Assembly: GCA_963734395.1 (NCBI GenBank)
Contig: CAVTGY010000003.1
Location: 682,001-746,000, forward strand
Direction: 5' to 3'
DNA: 64,000 nt
Source of the DNA: Bog-756 sp963734395
GTDB taxonomy: Bacteria > Actinomycetota > Acidimicrobiia > Acidimicrobiales > RAAP-2
Shown: one piece after another, positions 9,247 through 17,576 of the stretch
Layout of the letters: each line of letters opens with the position of its first letter
How positions within the stretch are numbered: the stretch's first letter is position 1
The notes under the pieces: generated by a model
Database searches by the model: none
Seen by the model: the letters and a program-made list of their open reading frames with translations, nothing else
What the model was told of the DNA's origin: nothing
Position numbers and translations under genes: made by a program

Positions 9247-11018
9247 ATCAGCCGCTTACCGTCCCTCTTTTTATGTCCGCTGTATTTAGTGAGCGATCAC
9301 AAACAAAGCGCTGGCGCACCGTTCGCACCCTCTCGTCGAGCCGACGCCCGTTGCTGAGCATCGGCCGTCGTCGCACAACGGTGCCGGCCGGGGCCGACGT
9401 AGCGCCGGCGAGCGGTGTCCCGGATGCCGTCGAGTCCAACGGCGCGGGGCCCAACGGCACCGGCCCGATCGGCTCGGGCCCCAGCGGCTCGGGCGGCACG
9501 GTGCCCCCTGCACCCCGATCCCACACCTCGGGCACGGTCAACTCGCGGGCCATCTGGGCGGTGGCCATCACCGGCCTGGCCCTGTTCATGGCCTCCCTGG
9601 ACAATCTGGTGGTCTCGACCGCCCTTCCGGTAATCCGGGTCCACCTCCACGCCGGGCTCTCCGGGTTGGAGTGGACGGTCAATGCGTACACCCTGACCTT
9701 TGCCGTGCTGCTCCTTTCCGCAGCGGCCGTCGGGGAGCGGTTCGGCCGCCGGCGGATCTTCGTTTTGGGTATCGCCCTGTTCACCGGCGCCTCGGCACTG
9801 GCGGCCGTGTCCCCGACCATCGGCATCCTGGTGGCGGCCCGGGCCCTTCAAGGTGCGGGTGGCGCCATGATCATGCCGTTATCGCTGACGCTTCTCAGCG
9901 CGGCGGTTCCCCCCGAACGGCGCAATCTCGCCCTCGGGCTGTGGGGCGGCATCGGAGGAGCGGCAGTCGCCATCGGCCCCCTGGTGGGCGGGGCGGTGAC
10001 CACCGGATGGTCGTGGCAGTACATCTTCTGGTTGAACGTGCCGGTGGGTGTGGTGTTGGCCCCGTTGGCCTGGTGGAAGCTGTCGGAGTCGCGAGGAGCG
10101 CGGTCCCGCCTCGACCTGGTCGGCGTCGGTCTGGTCAGCGCGGGACTGTTCGGCGTTGTTCTCGGCTTGGTTCGGGGGAACGCGCACGGCTGGACCAGCC
10201 ATTCGGTGGTCGGTTCCTTCATCATCGGTGCCGTGGCGCTGGCCGGCTTCCTCGCCTGGGAGCTCAGGTCGGACCACCCGATGCTGGACATCCGGCTGTT
10301 TCGCCAGCGCGGCTTTGCCGCCGTCAACGTCACCGCCATGCTGTTCAGTTTCGGAATGTTCGGTGCCATCTTCTTCCTGACCCAATTCCTCCAGACCGTG
10401 CAGGGCCTGTCCCCCCTGGCCGCGGGGATCCGGGTGCTGCCGTGGACGGCCATGCCCATGCTCCTGGCCCCGGTGGTGGGGATGTTGGCAGAACGCTGGG
10501 GCGGGAAGCCGCTGGTGGTCACCGGCCTGGTCTGCCAGGCGATCGGCTTGACCTGGCTGGCCCTGCTGGTCACACCGACGACGCCCTATGTCGACATGGT
10601 GGTGCCGTTCGTGGTCAGCGGCATGGGCATGACCCTCTTCTTCGTGCCACTCGCCTCGGTGGTCCTCTCGTCGGTGCCCCGATCACTGGAGGGTGTGGCG
10701 TCGGGAGCCAACAGCGCGTTCCGGGAGCTGGGAGGCGTGCTGGGTATCGCCGTACTGGGAGCGGTGTTCAGCGCCCACGGCAGCTACAGCTCGGGCCAGA
10801 GTTACGTCGACGGGATGACCCCGGCGGTCTATGTCGGCGCCGCGGTGGTTGGCCTCGGTGCGATCAGCGCCCTGTTCATCCCCGGTCGGCGCAGGACGCT
10901 GCGGGCGATCGAGGTGGACCAAGCCGAGCCGATGGGGGATTCGTCGCTGATTCCCGAGACGACGGACACCTGGCCCGAACCGGAGACCTCACGCCAAGTG
11001 GCGTGTGTGTCGGCGTAG
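9243..11018 (+). CDS. MFS multidrug exporter, DHA2 (EmrB/QacA, 14 TM) family
   Basis: The product is 591 aa. After about 95 low-complexity residues (repeats of GPxGSG type) the transporter proper begins at RAIWAVAITGLALFMASLDN, with the DHA2 motif LDNLVVSTALP in TM1 and GERFGRRRIF as the conserved loop 2-3 motif. LQGAGGAMIMPLSL is motif C-like. Fourteen hydrophobic segments can be counted. It exports drugs using the proton gradient. It is coupled to the TetR gene. The long N-terminal tail is unusual and may mean that translation really starts further downstream. Confidence 0.9.
   Translation: MNQPLTVPLFMSAVFSERSQTKRWRTVRTLSSSRRPLLSIGRRRTTVPAGADVAPASGVPDAVESNGAGPNGTGPIGSGPSGSGGTVPPAPRSHTSGTVNSRAIWAVAITGLALFMASLDNLVVSTALPVIRVHLHAGLSGLEWTVNAYTLTFAVLLLSAAAVGERFGRRRIFVLGIALFTGASALAAVSPTIGILVAARALQGAGGAMIMPLSLTLLSAAVPPERRNLALGLWGGIGGAAVAIGPLVGGAVTTGWSWQYIFWLNVPVGVVLAPLAWWKLSESRGARSRLDLVGVGLVSAGLFGVVLGLVRGNAHGWTSHSVVGSFIIGAVALAGFLAWELRSDHPMLDIRLFRQRGFAAVNVTAMLFSFGMFGAIFFLTQFLQTVQGLSPLAAGIRVLPWTAMPMLLAPVVGMLAERWGGKPLVVTGLVCQAIGLTWLALLVTPTTPYVDMVVPFVVSGMGMTLFFVPLASVVLSSVPRSLEGVASGANSAFRELGGVLGIAVLGAVFSAHGSYSSGQSYVDGMTPAVYVGAAVVGLGAISALFIPGRRRTLRAIEVDQAEPMGDSSLIPETTDTWPEPETSRQVACVSA
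9289..9300 (+). promoter_or_regulatory. Possible second TetR half-palindrome inside the exporter 5' end
   Basis: GTGAGCGATCAC sits in TTAGTGAG context, the same eight bases that flank the main operator at 8591-8598. It is a 4-4-4 inverted repeat within the first codons of the exporter. It could be an auxiliary operator, or mark an internal promoter with the real exporter start downstream. Confidence 0.35.
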
Positions 11019-11874
11019 GGGCACCAGCCTTGGCCGGATCGACGGCGGGTTGGGCGGATCGCCCTCAGTCGGGAGCCATCAGCGAGGCAGCGGGCCAGCG
11101 CGGCATGCAGGATGTCGGTGGCCTGGGGTCGGAGCTCCGACAGGGGCCGGTTCCGGTGCGCCCGGACCCCGAGGTCGACCTGGGCGATGGTCTCGACGCC
11201 AAAGCGCGCGGCCACGTCGATCAGCAGGGCCAATTCGACGGCGTAGCCATCGGCCAGCCCGCAGCGTTCCAGCACCCATCGAGGCGCCGCCGTCTCTCCG
11301 GCCAAGGGCTGCTCGATCGACGCCAGGTGGAGGAAGAGCAGATCGATGATCGGTTTGGCGGTGAGCTCGGTGACCCGTCCGCCTCCATCGGGCGCTCCGT
11401 GAAGTGGTCGTTGGTACAGGCCCTTGACCAGGGTGATCGAATCGTCGAACAGCAGTGGTCCGAGCAGCCCGGTCACGAAATGAGAGCCGAAGGTGGTCAC
11501 GTCGGCGTCGACGAACACAACCAGGTCGGCGTCGGTGGCCTCGAGTGCCGACCGCATGGCCTGCCCCTTTCCGCCACCGGGCGTCTCGGCGGCGACCACC
11601 CGCGCTCCGGCCTGAGCGGCGACATCGGCAGTCCGGTCACTGGACCAGTCATCCACCACCACCAGGTCGTCGACCAGCGGAACGCCCCCGCGGGAACCGG
11701 TGAGGTCGGACACGATCGTAGTGGACGACCGGTCCGACGGTGCCGGCTTCGTTACGGGCCGGAATGCACACGGCTACCCGTCGGTCCCCCTTCGGATTCG
11801 GTCAGCGCGTGGGGGTCGAAGTGCGCGTGGGAGTAACGACCGGTGTCCTCTCCGGGGGTCAGCGCAGTCGCCAT
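10829..11874 (-). pseudogene. gpgS: Glucosyl-3-phosphoglycerate synthase (GT81), two frame breaks
   Basis: The enzyme transfers glucose to 3-phosphoglycerate, the first step toward glucosylglycerate and, in mycobacteria, methylglucose lipopolysaccharides. The core is clear: DDLVVVDDWSSDRTADVA, GGGKGQAMRS, LVVFVDADV (DxD metal site), LVKGLYQRPL, GGRVTELTAKP and QVDLGVRAHRNRPL. The N-terminal strand RRVAVCIPARNEAGTVGPVV lies in a second frame and MATALTPGEDTG in a third. The breaks fit one extra C in CCCCC (11786-11790) and one extra base near 11722. The open frame runs on to 10829, but the part below about 11080 overlaps the exporter antisense and does not resemble the family, so the true end is uncertain. 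Confidence 0.8.
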
Positions 11875-12113
11875 GACGCCATCATCCCTCACCGGAACCC
11901 ATGGCGTGAAAGAGGAGGCCCCCGGTTGCGAGAAGGAGTGGACCGGCCGCCGCATTGACGCCGGCTCCCTTTTCGTCCAAAATGGATGCCATCATCCAGA
12001 GCGGCTGAGGGACCGGGCCCAGCGACGCCGCGGCAACCAGAGTGTGATCCCGATCTGTACGACAGGTCGAGGTCCACGCCAGGTGCCAATGCCCGAGCGA
12101 TGAGGAGATGCAC

Positions 12114-13385
12114 GTGGATTTCGTTTCTGGGCTGTGCTGCCGTGAATGTGGACGGGCCTATCCCGCCGAGGCGTTGCACGTATGCGACTACTGCTTCGGG
12201 CCCCTCGAGGTCGCCTATGACTACGAGCGGGTGGCCGCCACCATCACCCGAGAGCGGATCGCCTCGGGACCGAGGTCGATCTGGCGCTATGCCGATCTGC
12301 TTCCGGTGTCCGACCCCGCACCCGTCGACCTGGGCGCCGGATTCACGCCGCTGATCCGGGCCGATCGCCTCGCCGCCGAACTGGGATTGGGCGAGTTGTG
12401 GATCAAGGATGACACCGCCAATCCGACCGGTTCGTTCAAGGACCGGGTGGTGTCGGTCGCCCTCACCAAGGCCCGCCAGCTCGGATTCAAGATCGCCGCC
12501 TGCGCGTCCACGGGGAATCTGGCCAACTCGGTTGCCGCCCACGCCGCTCGGGCGGGCATGGAATCGGTCGTGCTCATCCCCTACGACCTCGAAGAGGCCA
12601 AGGTGACCATGACCTCGGTCTACGGAGGGCGGGTCATCGCTGTGGAGGGCAGCTACGACGATGTCAACCGGCTCTGTGCCGAACTGACCAGCGAGCAGCC
12701 GTCGTGGGCCTTCGTCAATGTCAACGTTCGGACCTACTACGCCGAAGGTTCGAAGACCCTGGCCTTCGAAGTCGCCGAGCAGCTGGGATGGCAGGCACCG
12801 GACCACGTCGTGGTTCCGATCGGGTCGGGTAGCCAGCTGACCAAGGTGGCCAAGGGATTCGACGAGCTGTGGAAGGTCGGCCTGCTCGACGAGGAGCCGG
12901 CGGTCCGTGTCTCGGGAGCCCAGGCCGAAGGCTGCTCGCCGGTGGCCACCGCCTTCGCCGAAGGCACCGACGCCATCCGCCCGCAGAAGCCGAACACCAT
13001 CGCCAAATCGTTGGCCATCGGCAATCCCGCCGACGGGTGGTATGCGCTCGACGCCATTCGCAAGTCCGGCGGCTCCTGCGCCTCGGTGACCGACGCCGAA
13101 GTGATCGATGGGATCCAGTTGCTGGCCCGAACCGAGGGCATCTTCGCCGAGACGGCAGGGGGGGTGACCATTGCCACCCTGGCCAAGCTGGTTGGCCAGG
13201 GGGTGGTCCGATCCGACGAGCGGGTGGTTGCCCTGGTCACCGGGCACGGGTTGAAGACGGTCGAGGCACTCTCGGGAACCGCGGTGCCGACGGCCACCAT
13301 TGCCCCGACCCTCGAGGCGTTCGCCGCGGCGATGGGCGATACCGAGGAGCCGGCTCGTGTCGCGGCCGAGGGGAGCAGACCATGA
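12114..13385 (+). CDS. thrC: Threonine synthase (PLP enzyme)
   Basis: The product is a fold-type II PLP enzyme of about 423 aa. The PLP lysine is in NPTGSFKDR (about residue 109) and the phosphate loop is STGNLANSVAAH. An N-terminal CCREC...CDYC pair looks like a zinc ribbon, as in many threonine synthases. The enzyme makes threonine from O-phosphohomoserine. GAGGAG at 12102-12107 touches the ATG at 12108 but is 6 bases from the GTG at 12114, so the GTG is the better start. The stop overlaps the start of a MoaD/ThiS-like gene (ATGA), so the pair forms an operon. That partnership leaves open a role in sulfur transfer rather than, or besides, threonine synthesis. Confidence 0.9.
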   Translation: MDFVSGLCCRECGRAYPAEALHVCDYCFGPLEVAYDYERVAATITRERIASGPRSIWRYADLLPVSDPAPVDLGAGFTPLIRADRLAAELGLGELWIKDDTANPTGSFKDRVVSVALTKARQLGFKIAACASTGNLANSVAAHAARAGMESVVLIPYDLEEAKVTMTSVYGGRVIAVEGSYDDVNRLCAELTSEQPSWAFVNVNVRTYYAEGSKTLAFEVAEQLGWQAPDHVVVPIGSGSQLTKVAKGFDELWKVGLLDEEPAVRVSGAQAEGCSPVATAFAEGTDAIRPQKPNTIAKSLAIGNPADGWYALDAIRKSGGSCASVTDAEVIDGIQLLARTEGIFAETAGGVTIATLAKLVGQGVVRSDERVVALVTGHGLKTVEALSGTAVPTATIAPTLEAFAAAMGDTEEPARVAAEGSRP

Positions 13386-13657
13386 GCGTCAATGTCCGAG
13401 TCCCCACGCAACTCCGCACGCTCACCGGCGGTTCCGGCGAGGTCGCCGTCGAGGGTTCCACGGTCGGCGAAGTGCTCAAGGCGCTCGATAGTGCCCATCA
13501 AGGCTTTGCCGACCGGATCTTCGACGCCGACGGAGGCCTGCGCCGGTTCGTCAACGTCTTCCTGGCCGACGAGGACGTCAGATTCCTCGACGGGCTGGCC
13601 ACTCCGGTGGCGGACGGGCAGACCCTCTCGATCGTGCCGGCCGTCGCCGGTGGCTGA
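13382..13657 (+). CDS. MoaD/ThiS-like sulfur carrier protein
   Basis: The 91-aa product has the ubiquitin-like beta-grasp pattern of MoaD and ThiS and ends in a Gly-Gly tail (VPAVAGG), the site that is adenylated and turned into a thiocarboxylate. VNVRVPTQLRTLTGG and GQTLSIVPAVAGG match the ends of this family. No other molybdopterin genes are nearby. Translational coupling to thrC recalls CysO, which hands sulfur to a PLP synthase in mycobacteria, and HcyS, the thiocarboxylate carrier for homocysteine synthesis. A role as sulfur donor to the neighbouring PLP enzyme is an inference. Confidence 0.85.
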   Translation: MSVNVRVPTQLRTLTGGSGEVAVEGSTVGEVLKALDSAHQGFADRIFDADGGLRRFVNVFLADEDVRFLDGLATPVADGQTLSIVPAVAGG

Positions 13658-13736
13658 GCAATCGGCCGCCGATCGCTGAGCCGGGTCTGATCCGTCGTCT
13701 GAGGGCTGGGTCGAAAGCACAGGGTCGACCGCTACG

Positions 13737-14183
13737 ATGCCTCGGGTGTCCTCAGAACGGGTGGACCAGGCCGTCACCATCATCCGGAACTCGGGCGCCA
13801 GGATCACCGTCGACCGGAGGGCCGTGGTCGAGGCCCTCGATCGCAGTGGTGACCACGTCACCGCGGAGCAGCTGGCCGAAGCGGTGTGGGCGGAACACCC
13901 GGACATCAACCTGGCCACCATCTACCGGACCCTCGAATTGCTGGAGCGCCTGGAGATCGCCTTTCATGTCCACCTCGGCCACGGTCCCTCTCGCTGGCAC
14001 CTGGCCGGCGACGTCCATCACCACCTGGTGTGCGAGTCCTGCGACCGGGTGGAGGAGATACCCGATTCGACCTTCGATCCACTGCGGAAGCGGCTTCGGG
14101 CCGAAACCGGGTTCGTGATCGATCCCCACCACTTCTCCTTGAGCGGCCTGTGCGCCGACTGCGCGGCCAAGTCCGGGGACTGA
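13737..14183 (+). CDS. Fur-family metal-dependent repressor (Nur/Zur/Fur type)
   Basis: The product is 148 aa. It has the winged helix (RITVDRRAVVEAL, INLATIYRTLELLERL), the HHHLVCESCDRVEE metal site, and the second Cys pair LCADC that holds structural zinc. The next gene is a nickel/cobalt permease behind a site resembling the nickel regulator box, so a Nur-like role in nickel control is the best guess. Zinc or iron sensing cannot be excluded from sequence. A -10-like TACGAT overlaps the ATG, so a GTG at 13746 on a leaderless mRNA is an alternative start. Confidence 0.88.
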   Translation: MPRVSSERVDQAVTIIRNSGARITVDRRAVVEALDRSGDHVTAEQLAEAVWAEHPDINLATIYRTLELLERLEIAFHVHLGHGPSRWHLAGDVHHHLVCESCDRVEEIPDSTFDPLRKRLRAETGFVIDPHHFSLSGLCADCAAKSGD

Positions 14184-14196
14184 GCGGGTGGGCTTG

Positions 14197-14213
14197 TTGC
14201 GAACAGTTTGCAT
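14197..14213 (+). promoter_or_regulatory. Nur-box-like operator before the nickel permease
   Basis: TTGCGA-ACAGT-TTGCAT matches the published Nur-box layout (tTGCaa-N5-ttGCAA) and also reads as an imperfect inverted repeat TGCGAA-CAG-TTTGCA. It overlaps a possible -35, with TAGCCT (14220-14225) as -10. Repression of the permease by the nickel-loaded Fur-type protein encoded just upstream would follow. Confidence 0.5.
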
Positions 14214-14233
14214 CTGATCTAGCCTCGCAATAC

Positions 14234-14269
14234 ATGGAGCGCCGCACCCTCGTAGAGAGACCGCGATGA
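14234..14269 (+). CDS. Possible 11-residue leader peptide before the permease
   Basis: ATG at 14234 opens MERRTLVERPR and its TGA overlaps the ATG of the permease (ATGA at 14266-14269). The start is near the position where transcription from the TAGCCT -10 should begin. It may couple translation of the permease or be chance; the only evidence is the placement. Confidence 0.25.
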   Translation: MERRTLVERPR

Positions 14270-15462
14270 GCGCGGCCGCCCGGCGGTGCCGCCTGATCCA
14301 GGACTCGCTGAGCCCGTCCGAGTGGCGGCGGGTCGGCGGCATGGCCCTGTGCGTCGTCGGGCTCACCGTGGTCGGGATTCGCCATGCTGTTGGCCGCGGT
14401 CCCGCATCATTATCACCTGGACAAGACCGATCTGTTCGGTGTGGGCACCGGCATCCTCGCCTACACCCTGGGGATGCGGCACGCCTTCGATGCCGACCAC
14501 ATCTCGGCCATCGACAACACCACCCGCAAGCTGATGGCTGAGGGCAAGCGGCCGCTCAGTGTCGGGTTCTGGTTCTCGCTGGGTCACTCGAGCGTCGTGT
14601 TCGCCCTGGCCGTGCTCTTGAACTTCGGCATCCGGTTCCTCGACGGCCAGGTGAAGCAACGACAGCTCGGGTCTGCATCATTGGACCAACATCGTCGGGA
14701 CGTCGGTGTCCGGGTCCTTCCTCTATCTCATCGCCATTCTGAACATCGTCATTCTGGTCTCGATCACCAAGGTGTTCTTCAGCATCCGCCGGGGCGCCTA
14801 CGACGATGAGGCACTCGAGCTCCAACTCGACCAGCGCGGTCTGATGAACCGGGTGTTCGGTTCGCTGGCCCGCAAGATCGATGCGCCGTGGAAGATGTAC
14901 CCGGTCGGGGTGCTCTTCGGCCTGGGATTCGACACCGCCACCGAGGTCGCCCTGTTGGTCCTGTCGGGAACGGCGGTGGCCAGCGGGCTCCCGTTCTGGG
15001 CCATCCTGTCCCTTCCCATCCTGTTCGCCGCGGGCATGAGCCTGTTCGACACCATGGACGGGTGCTTCATGAATTTCGCCTACGGGTGGGCCTTCTCCAG
15101 GCCCATCCGCAAGGTGTACTACAACATCGTCATCACCACGCTGTCGGTGGCGATCGCCCTGTTCATCGGCACGATCGAGCTGTTCGGCCTGTTGGGCCGG
15201 GAGCTCGGCCTCCGAGGAGCGGTGTGGAGCTGGATGGGCAGGTTCAACATCAACTCGGCCGGATTCGTCATCGTCGGGGTCTTCGTCGTGGTGTGGGCGG
15301 CGGCCCTGCTGGTCTGGCGGTTCGGACGGATCGAGAGTCGATGGGAGGCGGCAGCCGAGCACTCCCGGGCACGGCGGGGCATCGAGAGTCGCGCTCACCA
15401 CCGGTCTGGAGCAACTGGAGAACCTCGACGAGCTCGACGCGCTTCAGCCCGAGCCGGTCTGA
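14266..15462 (+). pseudogene. Nickel/cobalt permease (NiCoT; HoxN/NixA family), three frame breaks
   Basis: NiCoT permeases import Ni2+ or Co2+ with high affinity. The signature LGMRHAFDADHISAIDNTTR (HX4DH in TM2) is intact, as are FWFSLGHSSVVF, GLGFDTATEVALL and LFAAGMSLFDTMDG. Eight membrane segments can be traced across three frames. Each break fits one extra base: near 14377 (then FAMLLAAVPHHYHL), near 14660 (then DSSGLHHWTNIVG), and near 15390. After the last one the tail ALTTGLEQLENLDELDALQ leads to a TGA at 15460. Reassembled length is about 397 aa, normal for the family. The gene follows the Fur-family regulator and a Nur-like box. Confidence 0.88.
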
Positions 15463-15525
15463 AGGCCATCGGCCGGGTGATTGCTGTCAACGACCAAGGC
15501 AGGGCCGTCGGTGCCCGACCGGCCG

Positions 15526-16147
15526 CTAGACCCCCAGACCCCGCAGGATGAACGAACAGGTTCTCTTGGCCACCTCGTCGGCCGGTCGGGGGAGCGGTTC
15601 ACCGGCCCGGACGGTCATGGCTCCGTAGATCTGCTGGCCGATCAGTTCGACGGCCTCGTCGGGGTCGACATCGCGGAACACCCCGGTGGCCACGCCGTCC
15701 ATGTAGAGGTCGCGCATCAGGCCGGCGATGCTCAGGCTGATGGCGGCCAGTTCGGTACCCACCGCCTCGCTCCCCTGGGTGATCGCTCCCCTGGGTCATC
15801 AGCGCCAGCCGGAAGAAGGCGGAGTCGTCGTCGATCCGGCTGAGAAGTCCCTCGATGAGCCGCTCGAGACGGTGGGTGGGTTCCGCGTCGTCCTCCCAGG
15901 TGTCGGCGATGTCCTCCAGCACCTGATCGTGCATGCCCTTCAGACAGGCTCGCAACAGCTCATCCCGGTTGGCGAAGTAGACGTACACGGTGGATCGGGC
16001 CACGCCGGCTTCGGCGGCGATCTCGTCCATCGGGACATCGGTGGTGCCGCGCTCGCCGAACAGACGCCGGGCCACCGCGATGACCTGATCCCGCCGGAAG
16101 TGCCGGATGACCTCCTTGAGGTCCTCGGCCCCCTTGTTCGGTGCCAT
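15526..16147 (-). pseudogene. TetR-family regulator broken by a 16-bp tandem duplication
   Basis: The N-terminal HTH is clear (RRLFGERGTTDVPMDEIAAE, then AGVARSTVYVYFANRDELL), and the C-terminal half (LAAISLSIAGLMRDLYMDG to the stop) lies in another frame. The sequence TCGCTCCCCTGGGT occurs at 15767-15780 and again at 15783-15796, a 16-bp period. Removing one unit restores the continuous reading MTQGSEAVGTELAAIS, so the duplication is the whole cause of the break. The ATG directly follows the P450 stop codon with no gap, so the two genes form an operon and this regulator probably controls it. Confidence 0.85.
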
Positions 16148-17401
16148 CTACGCCGCGATGCGGGCGGAGGGGGAGAAGGCGACCGGTAGGTGCTTCACCC
16201 CACTGATGAACTGTGACTGGAGTCGTTGCACCTCGCCATCGAGGTGGATGTCGGGCATCCGGTCGAGTACGTGTTCGAACATCACCCGGATCTCCATACG
16301 GGCCAGATTGGCACCCAGGCAGAAGTGGGGCCCGCCGGCACCGAACGCGATGTGGGGATTGGGGTCGCGGGTGATGTCGAAGGTATGAGGATCCGCAAAC
16401 ACCGATTCGTCGCGGTTGGCCGAGATGTGGAAGAACACGACTTTCTGGTCCTCCCCGATCGCCTGGTCGCCGAGCTGGAACGCACTGGTGCTCTGGCGGC
16501 GGAAGTTCATCACCGGAGTGACGAACCGCAACATCTCCTCGACCGCCGATGGCAGGAGTGATCGGTCATTGCGGAGCAGCTCCCACTGCTCGGGGTGGTC
16601 GAAGAACGCCGCCATACCCCCCGAGATCAGGTTCCGGGTGGTCTCGTTGCCGGCCACGGTGAGTAGGAGGAAGAACAACTCCAGCTCGAGCTCGGAGAGT
16701 TTCTCTCCCTCGATGTCCACCTGGGTGAGAACGCTCATCAAGTCGTCGTGGGGATCGGCCCGCTTGGTCGCGAACAGCTCGGAGGCGTAGGCGTAGAGCT
16801 CCATCGACGCATGCATTGCCGCCTCGCCACCTGTTTGGTACTCGGGGTCCTCGTTCCCGATCATCCGGTTGGACCAGTCGAACATGCGGTGGCGGTCCTC
16901 ATTGGGTACGCCGAGAAGCTCGGCGATCACCACCAGGGGGAGCTCGGCGGCGATGTCGGTGACGAAGTCGGCCCGTCCCTGCTCGATCACCGAGTCGATG
17001 ATGCTGTCGGCGGCAGCGTTGATCCGATCGTGGAGTTGGTTGACCATCCGCGGGGTGAAGCCCTTGTTGACCAGGCGGCGGTAGCGGGTGTGAAGAGGTG
17101 GATCCATGTTCAACATGAGCATTTGCTGTTGGGCGAGATCGTCGTCGGCCAGCTCCCAGATGTAGGTGGCCTTGCGAGCGGAGGAGAAATGCTCGAAGTC
17201 GCGATTGACCTGGGTGCACTCGGCGTGGGAGGTGACCGCCCAAAATCCGGGTCCATCGGCCTCCTCGTGCCACCACACCGGGGCGTTCTGGCGCAGGAAG
17301 GCGAACCAATGATGGGGCACGCCGGTGGCGAAGGGCTTGGAGTCGGTCAGATCGATGTCACCGAAGTCGATGTCGTGGGTGTCGATGCCGGTTTGTGCCA
17401 T
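16148..17401 (-). CDS. Cytochrome P450 (actinobacterial steroid/lipid type)
   Basis: The 417-aa product is a soluble bacterial P450. The I-helix is LTVAGNETTRN, the ExxR helix is AVEEMLRFVTP, and the haem loop is FGAGGPHFCLG. MLNMDPPLHTRYRRLVNKGF is the conserved C-helix region. Overall pattern is closest to the CYP125/CYP142/CYP124 group, which oxidises cholesterol side chains or branched lipids; the substrate here is unproven. No ferredoxin or reductase gene is adjacent. It is read from its own promoter with an operator, and is followed without gap by the TetR gene. An EthD-type gene lies upstream on the same strand. Confidence 0.92.
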   Translation of the reverse strand: MAQTGIDTHDIDFGDIDLTDSKPFATGVPHHWFAFLRQNAPVWWHEEADGPGFWAVTSHAECTQVNRDFEHFSSARKATYIWELADDDLAQQQMLMLNMDPPLHTRYRRLVNKGFTPRMVNQLHDRINAAADSIIDSVIEQGRADFVTDIAAELPLVVIAELLGVPNEDRHRMFDWSNRMIGNEDPEYQTGGEAAMHASMELYAYASELFATKRADPHDDLMSVLTQVDIEGEKLSELELELFFLLLTVAGNETTRNLISGGMAAFFDHPEQWELLRNDRSLLPSAVEEMLRFVTPVMNFRRQSTSAFQLGDQAIGEDQKVVFFHISANRDESVFADPHTFDITRDPNPHIAFGAGGPHFCLGANLARMEIRVMFEHVLDRMPDIHLDGEVQRLQSQFISGVKHLPVAFSPSARIAA

Positions 17402-17423
17402 GTCGAAGGATCCCCCTGGTGGG

Positions 17424-17477
17424 TCGGACAGTGTGTCCGATACAAAGGATCGTACGTCCGATGTGACGGTGTGTCAA
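17424..17477 (-). promoter_or_regulatory. P450 promoter with downstream palindromic operator
   Basis: On the minus strand, TTGACA (17477-17472) is followed after 17 bases by TACGAT (17454-17449). Just downstream lies a perfect inverted repeat, TCGGACA-GTG-TGTCCGA (17424-17440), covering roughly +2 to +18 of the expected transcript. The layout is that of a repressible promoter, and the TetR gene in the same operon is the obvious candidate repressor. Confidence 0.65.
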
Positions 17478-17576
17478 TGGAAGGAGCGCAGCCGGGCGGG
17501 CGAGGAGCGGTGGAGCAGGCGGCACGGCGTGGACCGTCTGCCCGGTCGGCCCGATCCGATCGGGCCGAGTGCCTGG

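Noticed and set aside
9671..11836. Open frame of 721 codons overlapping the exporter
   Set aside because: It is a high-GC shadow in another frame of the MFS gene and antisense to gpgS; its product is Arg/Gly/Pro-rich without any family motif.
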